From: Nonlabens ulvanivorans
GTDB lineage: Bacteria > Bacteroidota > Bacteroidia > Flavobacteriales > Flavobacteriaceae
NCBI RefSeq assembly: GCF_000755285.1
Contig: NZ_BBMK01000003.1
Coordinates: 225,956-289,955 of the forward strand
Direction of reading: 5' to 3'
DNA length: 64,000 nucleotides
The position numbers and the translations under genes are program-made. The notes beneath the pieces are model-generated. The model was not told where the DNA came from, did not search any database, and saw nothing but the letters and a program-made list of their open reading frames with translations. Shown here piece by piece: positions 52,633-61,391 of this stretch (positions within the stretch are counted from its first letter, which is position 1; every line of letters starts with the position of its first letter).

Positions 52633-53696
52633 TGAAACATCAAGATTTAAAAAAAGAGGCTCTAGAGTTGTTGAAAAAAATGATTGAAACACAATCGTTT
52701 TCTAGTGAAGAAGAAGGAACTGCTGTACTGATAGAATCATGGTTCAATAATCATGAGATTCCATTTAAAAGAGACCATCATAATATATGGGCGACTAATA
52801 AATATTTTGAAAAAGGGAAACCTACGTTATTGTTGAACTCACATCACGACACTGTTCAACCCAATAAAGCATACACAAAAGACCCTTTTAAAGCAATAGT
52901 TGAAGATGGTAAATTATACGGTCTAGGCAGTAATGACGCAGGTGGTTGTCTGGTTTCTTTAATCGCTACGTTTACTCATTTTTATAACCAAAAAGATTTA
53001 AAATATAACTTAGTCATAGTTGCTAGCGCCGAAGAGGAAAGTAGCGGCCCAAACGGTTTAAATAGTATGCTAGATATTATACCACATATAGATGTTGCTA
53101 TTGTGGGCGAGCCCACTTTAATGAATCTAGCAGTAGCTGAAAAAGGACTGGTTGTTTTTGATGCCAAAGTAAAAGGGACGCCAGGACACGCTGCTCACCC
53201 TAATGATAATAATTCGATTTACAATTCTATAGAGGTGTTAAAATGGTTTCAAGATTTTAAGTTTGACAAATCATCTGAGGCATTAGGTGATGTAAAAATG
53301 ACGGTAACGCAAATTAAAGCTGGCGTGCAACATAATGCTGTGCCGTCAGAGGTAGAATTGGTCATTGATGTAAGAGTCAATGATAAATATAGCAATCAAG
53401 AGATCGCAGAAATGCTTAAAGAACAGTCGCCTTGTGATGAGATTATTGCACGAGGTTTGCGATTAAATTCTTCTTCCATTCCTGTAGAACATGAACTAGT
53501 ACAAGCAGGAATAGCGATGGGAAGAACCACTTATGGATCACCTACTTTATCAGATCAGGCGTGTTTAAGTTGTCCTTCTTTAAAATTAGGTCCTGGCGAT
53601 AGCACACGATCTCACAGTGCAGATGAATTTATATATCTAGAAGAGATTGAAGAAGGCATCGATATATACATCAATTTATTAACGAGTATTTTTTAA
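52632..53696 (+). CDS. argE: N-acetylornithine deacetylase-type M20 peptidase
   Basis: ArgE removes the N-acyl group (here perhaps from acylcitrulline, since carbamoylation precedes it). The protein is 354 residues from the ATG at 52632, which overlaps the argB stop (TAATG). The frame upstream of this ATG is only the shadow of argB. Zinc-site motifs are LLNSHHDTVQPN (His), YGLGSNDAGGCLVSL (Asp), ASAEEESSGPNG (Glu-Glu) and GEPTLMNLAVAEKGLVV. The dimerisation domain has GTPGHAAHPNDNN. Order and spacing fit the arginine operon. Confidence 0.93.
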   Translation: MKHQDLKKEALELLKKMIETQSFSSEEEGTAVLIESWFNNHEIPFKRDHHNIWATNKYFEKGKPTLLLNSHHDTVQPNKAYTKDPFKAIVEDGKLYGLGSNDAGGCLVSLIATFTHFYNQKDLKYNLVIVASAEEESSGPNGLNSMLDIIPHIDVAIVGEPTLMNLAVAEKGLVVFDAKVKGTPGHAAHPNDNNSIYNSIEVLKWFQDFKFDKSSEALGDVKMTVTQIKAGVQHNAVPSEVELVIDVRVNDKYSNQEIAEMLKEQSPCDEIIARGLRLNSSSIPVEHELVQAGIAMGRTTYGSPTLSDQACLSCPSLKLGPGDSTRSHSADEFIYLEEIEEGIDIYINLLTSIF

Positions 53697-53706
53697 AGAT
53701 AGAATT

Positions 53707-54987
53707 ATGAAACTTTGGGATAAAGGAATTGCGATAGATAAAAAAATGGAACAGTTTACAGTAGGTAATGATCGTGAAATCGATCTACATATTGCTCCTT
53801 ATGATGTAGTAGCGTCTCGTGCACATGCTAGAATGCTAGCAAAGATTAATATCATATCTAGTGAAGAATTAAAACAATTAGAATATGGACTGGATGCGAT
53901 TGCGTTACAAATAGAAGAAGGTAGTTTTGTGATTGATAATCAATTTGAAGATGTACACTCTAAAATAGAACACGAACTGACTCTACAACTGGGAGAAGTA
54001 GGGAAGAAGATTCACACCGCAAGATCTAGAAATGATCAAGTTCTAGTGGCGTTACAATTGTATTATAAAGAGGCACTGGGGGGGCAAACGAGAACTAGTG
54101 TAAAGACATTGTTTGATACATTATTAGATTTAGCCGAGACACATAAAAATCAATTGTTACCAGGTTATACTCATTTACAGGTGGCGATGCCGTCATCATT
54201 TGGTTTGTGGTTTTCTTCTTATGCAGAGTTGCTGGTGGATGACGTGTATATTCTAGACGCTACGATGCGTATTGTAGATCAAAATCCGTTAGGAAGTGCT
54301 GCTGGATATGGGAGCTCTTTTCCTATAGATAGAGAATTTACTACTCAAGAAATGGGTTTTGCAGGCTTAAAATATAATGTAGTTGCTGCACAACTAACTA
54401 GAGGTAAAAATGAACGTAGTATAGCTGCTTCTTTATCAAATGTAGCGAATACACTTTCTAGATTTGCGATGGACATCTGTTTGTATATGAGTCAGAATTT
54501 TGGGTTTATAAGTTTCCCAGATGAGTTAACGACAGGTAGTAGCATCATGCCACATAAAAAGAATCCAGATGTCTTTGAATTGATACGTGGTAAGTGTAAT
54601 AAAATACAAGCTTTACAAACTGAAATGTTACTGATGACAAACAATTTACCTAGTGGTTATCACAGAGATTTTCAATTGCTTAAAGAGAATGTGATTGCTT
54701 CTTTTATAGAATTAAACGACATTCTAGAGATCTTTAATTATTCTATAAAGAAGATTATAGTAAAAGAGATCGATCTTAATGATGAAAAATATCAGTATCT
54801 ATTTACGGTAGATAATATCAATAATCTAGTGGTAGATGGAGCCTCTTTTAGAGAAGCATATAAAACGATAGGTGAGCAGGTTGAGAGTGGTTCTTATATT
54901 CCAGACACATCAAAGCATCATACTCATTTAGGTAGTATTCATAATCTAGGATTAGATCAAATAAGAAAAAAGTTCCCATTAGAGTGA
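53707..54987 (+). CDS. argH: Argininosuccinate lyase
   Basis: ArgH splits argininosuccinate into arginine and fumarate, the last step of the operon. The protein has 426 residues. Marks are HSKIEHELTLQLGEVGKKIH, TARSRNDQVLVALQLYY, LPGYTHLQVAMPSSFG and the fumarase-superfamily signature GSSIMPHKKNPDVFEL. An in-frame G7 (54078-54084) encodes ALGGQTR in a helix region that varies. Last gene of the operon. No terminator is obvious in the 132-base spacer after it. Confidence 0.95.
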   Translation: MKLWDKGIAIDKKMEQFTVGNDREIDLHIAPYDVVASRAHARMLAKINIISSEELKQLEYGLDAIALQIEEGSFVIDNQFEDVHSKIEHELTLQLGEVGKKIHTARSRNDQVLVALQLYYKEALGGQTRTSVKTLFDTLLDLAETHKNQLLPGYTHLQVAMPSSFGLWFSSYAELLVDDVYILDATMRIVDQNPLGSAAGYGSSFPIDREFTTQEMGFAGLKYNVVAAQLTRGKNERSIAASLSNVANTLSRFAMDICLYMSQNFGFISFPDELTTGSSIMPHKKNPDVFELIRGKCNKIQALQTEMLLMTNNLPSGYHRDFQLLKENVIASFIELNDILEIFNYSIKKIIVKEIDLNDEKYQYLFTVDNINNLVVDGASFREAYKTIGEQVESGSYIPDTSKHHTHLGSIHNLGLDQIRKKFPLE

Positions 54988-55119
54988 TATTTTGTTAATT
55001 TAATTCATAAAATTCAATATAATTGATTATTTTTTATGAATTCATTACAATTAAGTCGTTAAATAGTGCTAAAGTCTTTTGTTTTAATAACATTCATCAA
55101 TATCTTTAAAATAAAAACT

Positions 55120-55251
55120 ATGAAAAAGTTCTTTAAAGTCTTGACCGTAGCGCAACTCGCTTTTCAAGCTTATAACTACTATATGGAACATAAGCGTAAT
55201 AAAGAGGTCAAAGAGATGAAACGACAATTAAATGAATCACTAACTAAATAA
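55120..55251 (+). CDS. Small hypothetical protein, 43 residues
   Basis: Starting at the ATG at 55120 (MKKFFKVLTVAQLAFQAYNY) the product has 43 residues: a short hydrophobic helix (about 5-19) and then a very basic, Glu/Lys-rich tail (EHKRNKEVKEMKRQ). A start at 55066 would add an unconvincing hydrophobic lead. It lies 8 bases before the four-helix-bundle gene, so both are probably one transcript. Could be a small membrane-anchored peptide. No family recognised. Confidence 0.6.
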   Translation: MKKFFKVLTVAQLAFQAYNYYMEHKRNKEVKEMKRQLNESLTK

Positions 55252-55259
55252 TAACTACT

Positions 55260-55736
55260 ATGGAAACTACAAGAGAAGAGGCTCAGAGAAAATCACATGA
55301 TGCAACTGTAAAAGCATTGAATGCATTACTTGAAAAAAATTATGATGCAGAGCAAGGTTATAAAAATGCACTCACAGATGTGAAGAGCGATAATTTGAAA
55401 TCTTATTTTATGAGACAAGCTGCTCATAGAAGTCAATATGCAAATGAATTAGACGCTTCATTAAGATTATTAAATGCCACACCTGTTGAAAAAGGAAGCG
55501 CTACAGCAGCTGTACATCGTACATGGATGGACTTTAAAACAGCTTTTACAGGTAAAAATGAAGAAGCTATTCTAGAGGAATGTATTCGAGGTGATAAAGC
55601 AGCAGTCCAAGAGTACAAAGATGTGTTAGAAAATCAAGATTATTTACATGAATACAAAGACGTAGTACGTACTCAATTAAATGGGATTGAAAACACACTA
55701 CAAACTATCAAAGGTTTAGAAGATATCGTAGATTAA
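55260..55736 (+). CDS. PA2169/DUF2383-type four-helix-bundle protein
   Basis: A 158-residue, largely helical protein (ferritin-like). Segments are RKSHDATVKALNALLEKNYD, GYKNALTDVKSDNLKSYF, MRQAAHRSQYANELDASLR and the tail YKDVVRTQLNGIENTLQTIK. Such proteins belong to the DUF2383 group and are often induced by stress. Function is unknown. A strong terminator follows. Confidence 0.82.
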   Translation: METTREEAQRKSHDATVKALNALLEKNYDAEQGYKNALTDVKSDNLKSYFMRQAAHRSQYANELDASLRLLNATPVEKGSATAAVHRTWMDFKTAFTGKNEEAILEECIRGDKAAVQEYKDVLENQDYLHEYKDVVRTQLNGIENTLQTIKGLEDIVD

Positions 55737-55756
55737 TTCTAATATCCTTTCAAATT

Positions 55757-55789
55757 AAAAAAGCCAGTAATCTTATTACTGGCTTTTTT
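55757..55789. terminator. Bidirectional terminator after the four-helix-bundle gene
   Basis: A 15-bp inverted repeat (55757-55771 with 55775-55789) with a three-base loop and A/T flanks, between convergent genes. Confidence 0.92.
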
Positions 55790-55801
55790 AATTTTAATGT
55801 G

Positions 55802-57515
55802 TTACTTCACTAAATAGTCTTTAACAAAATAATCAGACCAATTATTAGTTTCAGTACTAAAGCATTCTAGAATAGCATCCACACCATATACCGATCCCTT
55901 GGCATTCCTACCTAGCACAGAGATCTCTAAAGCTGTATCTTTTTCAGTTAATACTCGAGCTTGACTACTTGTTTTAATTCCGAGTTCTTTGTGAAACGAC
56001 TCTAAGCAATTAGTATTAAACATGCCTTTTATTAACGGGTCTTTAATATTTTTTAAATCCGCACTCGCCAGTACACCGTTGACCATTGCATGTACCTCTT
56101 TTTCGATAGATTTATTTTTCAATACCCAACCATTTTTGTTTTCTATAATCGTTGGGTCAGAGACTAAACTGAAATCCAGTATGCCACACTCTGATAAAGC
56201 GATCAATTGTAAAACTCGTTCTACTGGTGGACCATAGGAGTAACGTTTAGTCAACTCATCAATTTTTATGAACTCACTTTGTAAATCTGGTGTTAGATCA
56301 GAATGAGTAAATATGGAGTAAAGTGTAGGTTGTAATTGCCTCCAAACCTGACCGATGGTATAATCTAGAGTGAATGGTATAGAGCCGCATGCCATCAAAC
56401 AAGCTTGTTTTAAATAATCTACCGTCTCTAAATCGGTATCAAGCCATAAGGTGCTATCCACCTTTTCACCCATTAACCAGTCTAGTATTAGAGAATGAAT
56501 ATCTGTATTTGTGTCATCATAATCCAATTGCTCATAAATTATCTGTATGACTTCAACAATAGGGGGGGCAAGTAAATTCTCAATTTTAAGATGCTGCGGA
56601 CTTTCTTGCAATGTTTGCAATTTCTTTTTTAAATTATCTATGACTTCTTTTTCAACGGCAAAATGTTGATCTACTTTTTTCCCTAAAGGTTTTGGAATTA
56701 CAGGTAGCCCATCTAACGAGAACGGATATATCTTTAAATCTACGTTAGAATTGTGTTCATAAGATAAAAATGGTTCTTGATTTGATGTTTTAAACTCACC
56801 TTTTAATCGGGCAATACATAAGTGAACGATATCTATCATGCTTAATCCCATTCCTTTGATAGCAACTCGATGCAATTGGTTATACTGGTTATAGGCCTTT
56901 TTTGAATAAGGATTGTGAATAAAAAACGTCTCTGGATTGGTTAGCATGTTGACTGAACTCTTCATCTTGTTTAGATTTCTCTTCAGGTAAATGACCGGTT
57001 GTTAATAAGGTATGTTGCGATTGAATTGTTGGATGTTTAAGATCTTCAAAATTGATCTCGGTAATCTGATTTTGAATTATTAAGTTCGTTGCTCTAGCAT
57101 TGATTAGCGTTACAATACCTTGTTGAATCAAAGGGTCAACTATAGTTATGGCCCGTTGATTTAAATATTGTCCCATCACATTTCGATTAAAATAAAAGTC
57201 TTTTTGATCATCTAATTGATGCTGATAGTTAACTCGCACCCAATCGATAAAAGAAGGGAATGAGGCGATGTTATAGCCTTCACCACTAATTGATTTGCGC
57301 TCTGGCAGCTCGACAAGATCTCTATCTGATATATTAATAGTATTTGCATCGGGTTGATGGATACTCCAGGCGCTACCACAACCTATTTCTGATTGGGATT
57401 CTGTAATAGCTACTTTAGGAATGATTGTATCACGCTTTCGCGAAAGCGTAACAAACAAACTCTCGAGAGCATAAAGACCTCTAGGTCCAAATCCTATAAT
57501 GGCAAGTGAATACAT
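55802..57515 (-). CDS. FAD/NAD(P)-binding protein (one frame break)
   Basis: The joined protein has about 570 residues. The N-terminal MYSLAIIGFGPRGLYALESL is a dinucleotide-binding segment (GxGxxG variant) of the FAD/NAD(P)-binding HI0933-like group. IEINFEDLKHP-like and LLTTGHLPEE follow. Past the break comes HRVAIKGMGLSMIDIVHL and a long C-terminal helical part. The frame break is a run of six A (56921-56926 on plus), probably one too many. Repair gives RDVFIHNPYSKKAYNQYN. A G7 at 56562-56568 (plus) encodes LAPPIVEV. Palindrome copy 11 encodes LSRKR in VTLSRKRDTII. Divergent from the BLUF gene. Confidence 0.78.
57432..57449. repeat. Palindrome GCTTTCGCGAAAGC, copy 11 (inside FAD/NAD protein gene)
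   Basis: An 18-bp perfect palindrome (ACGCTTTCG plus its complement) near the 5' end of the minus-strand gene, read as LSRKR. Confidence 0.95.
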
Positions 57516-57694
57516 AGTTAATATTTAAAGATACAAGATAGAATATCATTGTCTTTAATACCTTAAGGTTTGATTAATTCGCAAAAAATTAAGAATTGAC
57601 GCGTCGGTACGATAAATATAAATTTTGTCTAAATATTTTAAATATTTTATTATTTTTATTAGACATAACTTTAGATTTGTTAAAAACGCTTTGT

Positions 57695-58111
57695 ATGGAA
57701 ACCAGTAATTATACTATTTGTTATTTCAGTGATGAGACAATACCTTTAACAGATGCTGATATGGAGACTCTTTTTACGAGAAGTAGTACATTCAATAATG
57801 CTCATAATATTTATGGTATATTTTTACATATAGCAGGTAAGTATTTACAGATTTTAGAGGGTAATAAAGAGGTGATAGATTCCTTATATGCAAGAATTTT
57901 AGAAGATGGCAGGCATAAAAACGTCTATGAGGTTTTTAATAAGAAGACCGAAAACCTAATTTTTAAAGAGTATAATAGTAAATTCAGTATTGTTAAAACT
58001 ACTGACGATCTAGTTGATATTAACGACTATCTAGAGTCTAATAGATATGACAGTAGATGTGATAAACTAGCTAGGTTGTTAGCGCCTTTTTTAATGTTTA
58101 GGGAAGCTTAA
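57695..58111 (+). CDS. BLUF-domain blue-light sensor
   Basis: A 138-residue stand-alone BLUF protein. The ATG at 57695 (METSNYTICYFSDE) is chosen because the BLUF fold starts right after it. An upstream start at 57596 only adds a hydrophobic lead. Flavin-site residues are visible: Tyr in TICYFS (about residue 9), Asn in TFNNAHNIYGIFL (about 32-33) and Gln in GKYLQILEG (about 51), matching the Tyr-Asn-Gln set for the photocycle. The usual Trp/Met after the ERxF-like segment is replaced (EYNSKFSIV). No output domain, so signalling must be by partner. It diverges from the FAD/NAD protein. Confidence 0.85.
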   Translation: METSNYTICYFSDETIPLTDADMETLFTRSSTFNNAHNIYGIFLHIAGKYLQILEGNKEVIDSLYARILEDGRHKNVYEVFNKKTENLIFKEYNSKFSIVKTTDDLVDINDYLESNRYDSRCDKLARLLAPFLMFREA

Positions 58112-58146
58112 ACGGCCATCCATTAGAAAAATGAACAGCCGTTTTA
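58110..58146 (+). terminator. Possible weak terminator after the BLUF gene
   Basis: Arms AAACGGC (58110-58116) and GCCGTTT (58138-58144) enclose a 21-base loop, starting at the BLUF stop and running toward a short T-rich stretch. Confidence 0.4.
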
Positions 58147-58167
58147 CTTTTGAATATAATTATTATT

Positions 58168-58985
58168 TTAAATTTTAAAACTCATTACAGGTAGTTTTGA
58201 GTGATTTGCGACATCTTCAGATATACTACCTTTAAAGAAGTGTGAGATTCCTTTTCTTGCATGTGTGCTTACCGCCACACAATCTGATTTTATATCTTGT
58301 GCATATTCAAATAGACCATCTTCAACCGTATAACCAGCGATAAATTCTACTTGGTCTGTTCCGCCAGCTTTGGCAAATTCATGAGTTAATTTCTTGAACT
58401 CTTTTGTACTTATAAAATTATGGTGTGGTCTATTAATATAAACCAAATGAATAGTGCTACCTAAGGTTTCAAAAATGTCAGATGCTTTTTTATAAGCGGC
58501 AATGCTTTTTGCGCTTAGGTCTGTTGCTAGAACTACATTTTTAAGTTCAAAGTTTTTTGAATCTGACTTAATGGTTAACACCGGAGTATCACTGTTTCTC
58601 ACCATTTTTTCTGCATTTGAACCGGCAAAAATTCCTTCATGTGGCATCAGTCCATGAGAACCCATAATGATTAGATCAGCATTTACCTTTTGAGCTAGTG
58701 CATCTACTTCTTTATAAACTTTATGATGCTTTATTAGAGCCTCAACTTTAACACCTTCTAGAAAATCTTTATCAAGGAAAGGTTCAAATTTCTTTTTAGT
58801 CAGAGCCAGTAAAAACATCATTTCATTCTTATTTTCATTTGCCGAGTGTGATATCAAAGAATCAGACAATTCCAACATGTGAAGCACGTGAAGTGTAGCG
58901 TCGTGCTTTTTGGCTAGTATGGCACCTGTCTTTAAAGCATATTCTGAATGTATAGAGAAATCTACTGGATGATGATATTTTTCAT
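58168..58985 (-). CDS. Universal stress protein with two UspA domains (one frame break)
   Basis: The joined protein has 272 residues. The ATG at 58985 gives MKNIIIPVDFSIHSEYALKT, the standard UspA start, after one C is restored at 58967-58968 (plus strand reads GG where GGG fits). Domain 1 runs to about residue 145 and ends with nucleotide-type motif IMGSHGLMPHEGIFAGSNAEKMVRNSDTPVLTI. Domain 2 begins NVVLATDLSAKSIAAYKKAS and ends GISHFFKGSISEDVANHSKLPVM. The minus strand start is isolated by a 260-base spacer without other features. The reading from 58887 only is an artefact of the break. Confidence 0.88.
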
Positions 58986-59216
58986 GGGATAAAGTTTGTT
59001 TAAAGTTACCTCTTTATATGCTTATTTTTCAGTTATCCCAGCTGACTTTTATCATAGTTTAAACTGTTCATCTTTTATAAAGTGTTATTAATGCCGGTTA
59101 TGGCTAATTAGGGAATTTATAAGTGCTTGAAAAATTAAACATGATTATGGTGGTTGTAGAAAGATTTATTCAAGATCTGACGAGATTGATCTTTAAAAGT
59201 AGTGACAGTTGAAAAT

Positions 59217-59247
59217 AAAAAACCATCTCTAATCGAGATGGTTTTTT
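59217..59247 (-). terminator. Terminator of the tmRNA gene
   Basis: A 13-bp inverted repeat (59217-59229 with 59235-59247), five-base loop. On the minus strand it follows the 3' end of ssrA and is followed by T residues. Confidence 0.85.
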
Positions 59248-59248
59248 G

Positions 59249-59644
59249 TGGAGTCGGAGAGAATCGAACTCTCGTCCAAACGAGCGATTTAACGGCCTTC
59301 TACATGTTTAGTTTCCATTTAATTTCAGTCGTTACACCGGTTAGAAACTACCAAAGTAACGCTTGTCTTCAATCGAGTTTCTCCTCATCATCAAAGCCCT
59401 GATGAGGATAGATTTACTTTTACGAAATCTCATAATCAGTCGCCGTAAATCAAGGCTGCTGAGAGATTTCCTGCTTGTCTACCTAGTAGACCGAGGCATT
59501 ATCCTACTGTGATTCGGATTATGCAGCTAGGGCGTAGTTATTCTCGCCGTTTAAAAAAGATGAAAAATGAGATTTAAGAGCTGTTTCCCAGCGCTCTACA
59601 TGCTTACAATTAACTCGGTCTCGCTGTCAAAACCAGTCGACCCC
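59249..59644 (-). ncRNA. ssrA: Transfer-messenger RNA (tmRNA)
   Basis: tmRNA rescues stalled ribosomes and tags the nascent peptide for proteolysis. Read on the minus strand it starts GGGGTCGAC (59644 down) and ends with a T-arm like segment GAGTTCGATTCTC and CCGACTCCA (to 59249). Its ends pair as a 7-bp acceptor stem (GGGGTCG with CGACTCC, one G-U). The tag reading frame is visible: GGC GAG AAT AAC TAC GCC CTA GCT GCA TAA, giving GENNYALAA. That tag is typical of flavobacteria. Length about 396 bases. CCA is not encoded. Apparent reading frames over this region are chance. Confidence 0.93.
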
Positions 59645-59746
59645 AAATTGTCTGTTCTTCTTTTTCAAGTCTAGGACTCAAAACCAAAGTGATGCAAATA
59701 TAATTATTAGCCACTGTAACAGTAGTAAAAACTATGCCAAAAGAAA

Positions 59747-59780
59747 TAAAAAAATCCCAACTCAGCAGCGAGTTGGGATC
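59747..59780 (-). terminator. Terminator of the cupredoxin gene
   Basis: A 10-bp stem (59754-59763 with 59770-59779), loop AGCAGC. On the minus strand it is followed by seven T. It lies about 40 bases after the cupredoxin stop. Confidence 0.9.
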
Positions 59781-59787
59781 AAGAGTG

Positions 59788-59822
59788 AACTCTATATCTA
59801 TGGGGGGGAACTACATAGAGTT
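59788..59822. repeat. Inverted repeat with a G7 tract in its loop, after the cupredoxin stop
   Basis: The arms AACTCTAT (59788-59795) and ATAGAGTT (59815-59822) enclose a loop containing G7 (59802-59808). The loop sequence ATCTATGGGGGGGAA recurs in inverted orientation at about 60338-60353, upstream of the same gene. Confidence 0.6.
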
Positions 59823-60225
59823 ACTCAACAATTAATAAATTATCTGTTGCCGTAGGGTTTAATGGGCAAAAGTAATAGTAAGATCCAGCGCTCAATGTTG
59901 TTGCCTGTGATGATTGTGTCTGTCCTGTCGCTACAGCTTGCGTTACATATGCGGTTTGAATATGATTCTTTGGGTTAGAAATATCATCTCCCTTTTTCAC
60001 AAGTACAAAACCTACATCGTGTCCCACCTCATTATTGGTTACTGTAAATACATAAGTTCCAGGATTTACTTTAATTTCTTTTTGTACAAATTCGCCAGCT
60101 ACTTGTTCTAATGCAATTGTTTTTACAGGAGCATCCATCATCTTATCTTTCTTCATGCTTTGTTGAGCTTGAGAGGTTGCTGTTAATGCTAGTGCGATGG
60201 TTAAAAATGCGATTACTTTTTTCAT
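59821..60225 (-). CDS. Secreted cupredoxin/plastocyanin-like protein with incomplete copper site
   Basis: A 134-residue protein with a signal peptide (MKKVIAFLTIALALTATSQA). The mature part has the cupredoxin strands GEFVQKEIKVNPGTYVFTVTNNEVGHDVGFVLV (first ligand His in GHDV) and YYFCPLNPTATDNLLIVE with Cys. In type I copper proteins the Cys is followed within 2-5 residues by a His and then a Met or Gln. Here neither is present, so a normal blue copper site is unlikely. It may bind copper differently or only keep the fold. A terminator follows, and G7-bearing inverted sequences flank it. Confidence 0.8.
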   Translation of the reverse strand: MKKVIAFLTIALALTATSQAQQSMKKDKMMDAPVKTIALEQVAGEFVQKEIKVNPGTYVFTVTNNEVGHDVGFVLVKKGDDISNPKNHIQTAYVTQAVATGQTQSSQATTLSAGSYYYFCPLNPTATDNLLIVE

Positions 60226-60364
60226 GATATTGTTTTTTTTATGCCTTATTACTAGGCGGTTATGTTTAATTACATGACAAAGATGCAGCTAGCATACCCT
60301 TCAAATTTGAATCATACTTCCCGACTCATTGACTATAATTCCCCCCCATAGATTATAAAAATGG

Positions 60365-61260
60365 TTAATTCTCTCTTTTCATTATGATATCTGCATGTAA
60401 ATTGGTGCTAGAACCTTTGTTAAGATATCTTTTAAGCACACCACCACGCACTTTATTAACATCAAATTCTATAATAAAAGCTGTGCTGTCAATTTTTTCT
60501 ATCAATTTTAAGGTCTTATTAATATCTATACGGTTGATCACTGTTTGAATGATGTTCATGCTATCGCTTTTACCTCTACTACCATAACCGCTAGCGCCTT
60601 TATAAACGGTCATTCCTACACCTAGCTGCTGTGCAATAGCTGCTTGGATAATTTCACTATCCTTAGATACTATACTGAGACCTATAAAGTTCTCAAGACC
60701 TTGAACAAAAAGGTCAATTACTTTTGCGGTGATTATGTAAGCAGGATGGAGTACATAGCCACTTCTACAGATACTATGTATGCAGTTATAAGAAATAGAA
60801 TCACATTGAAAACTAATATCGTCTTACCTATACTTATTCCATATTTATTATATACAAAGAGGCCTAATAATTCAGAACCGTCTAGTACAGCACCGTTGCG
60901 TATTGTTATACCTATTCCAGCTCCTAAAAATATACCTCCGAATATTGAAATCAATAACTTATCCTCTGTTACTGGTGTAAAAGTCTCCAAACTTATAGAA
61001 ATTGCTAGTAGTGCTATTGATATAATAGATTTAATAACGATACGTTTTGAAACGGTAAAAGCGCCTAGAACTATAAAAGTAACGCTTAATAAAACTAGAA
61101 GTATAGAGATGTCTAATCCAGTCTCTAGACTTAATAAAATCGCAATACCAGTAACACCACCATCGAGGAATTGATTAGGTAATAAGAATGCTTTCAAACC
61201 TACACTAGCTAGTAAAATCCCTATTACAATCTGACTGTACTCTTTTAATAATTGACGCAT
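60365..61260 (-). CDS. YitT-family membrane protein with DUF2179 domain (one frame break)
   Basis: The joined protein has 298 residues. The first ~190 residues hold five or six membrane helices (MRQLLKEYSQIVIGILLASV, FLLPNQFLDGGVTGIAIL, ISIFGGIFLGAGIGITIR). The C-terminal cytosolic DUF2179 domain has VGMTVYKGASGYGSRGKSD and TAFIIEFDVNKVRGGVLKR. The frame breaks at about 60742 (one C missing on plus). Repair gives YSILAYIITAKVIDLFVQG. YitT proteins are inner-membrane proteins of unclear role. Confidence 0.88.
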
Positions 61261-61391
61261 TTATAAAAATTTTACACAAAGTTAATAGTATTACTATTAT
61301 AAAATAATAGTTTAACTATTGATTAACTCCATTAATTTTATACTTAATAGATATAGGTCTATTCCTTATATTGCTACTTTAAAATACCGCC

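Noticed and set aside
59202..59402. Apparent plus-strand reading frame over the tmRNA gene
   Set aside because: It lies across the ssrA terminator and 3' part, and the minus strand shows full tmRNA features including the tag frame.
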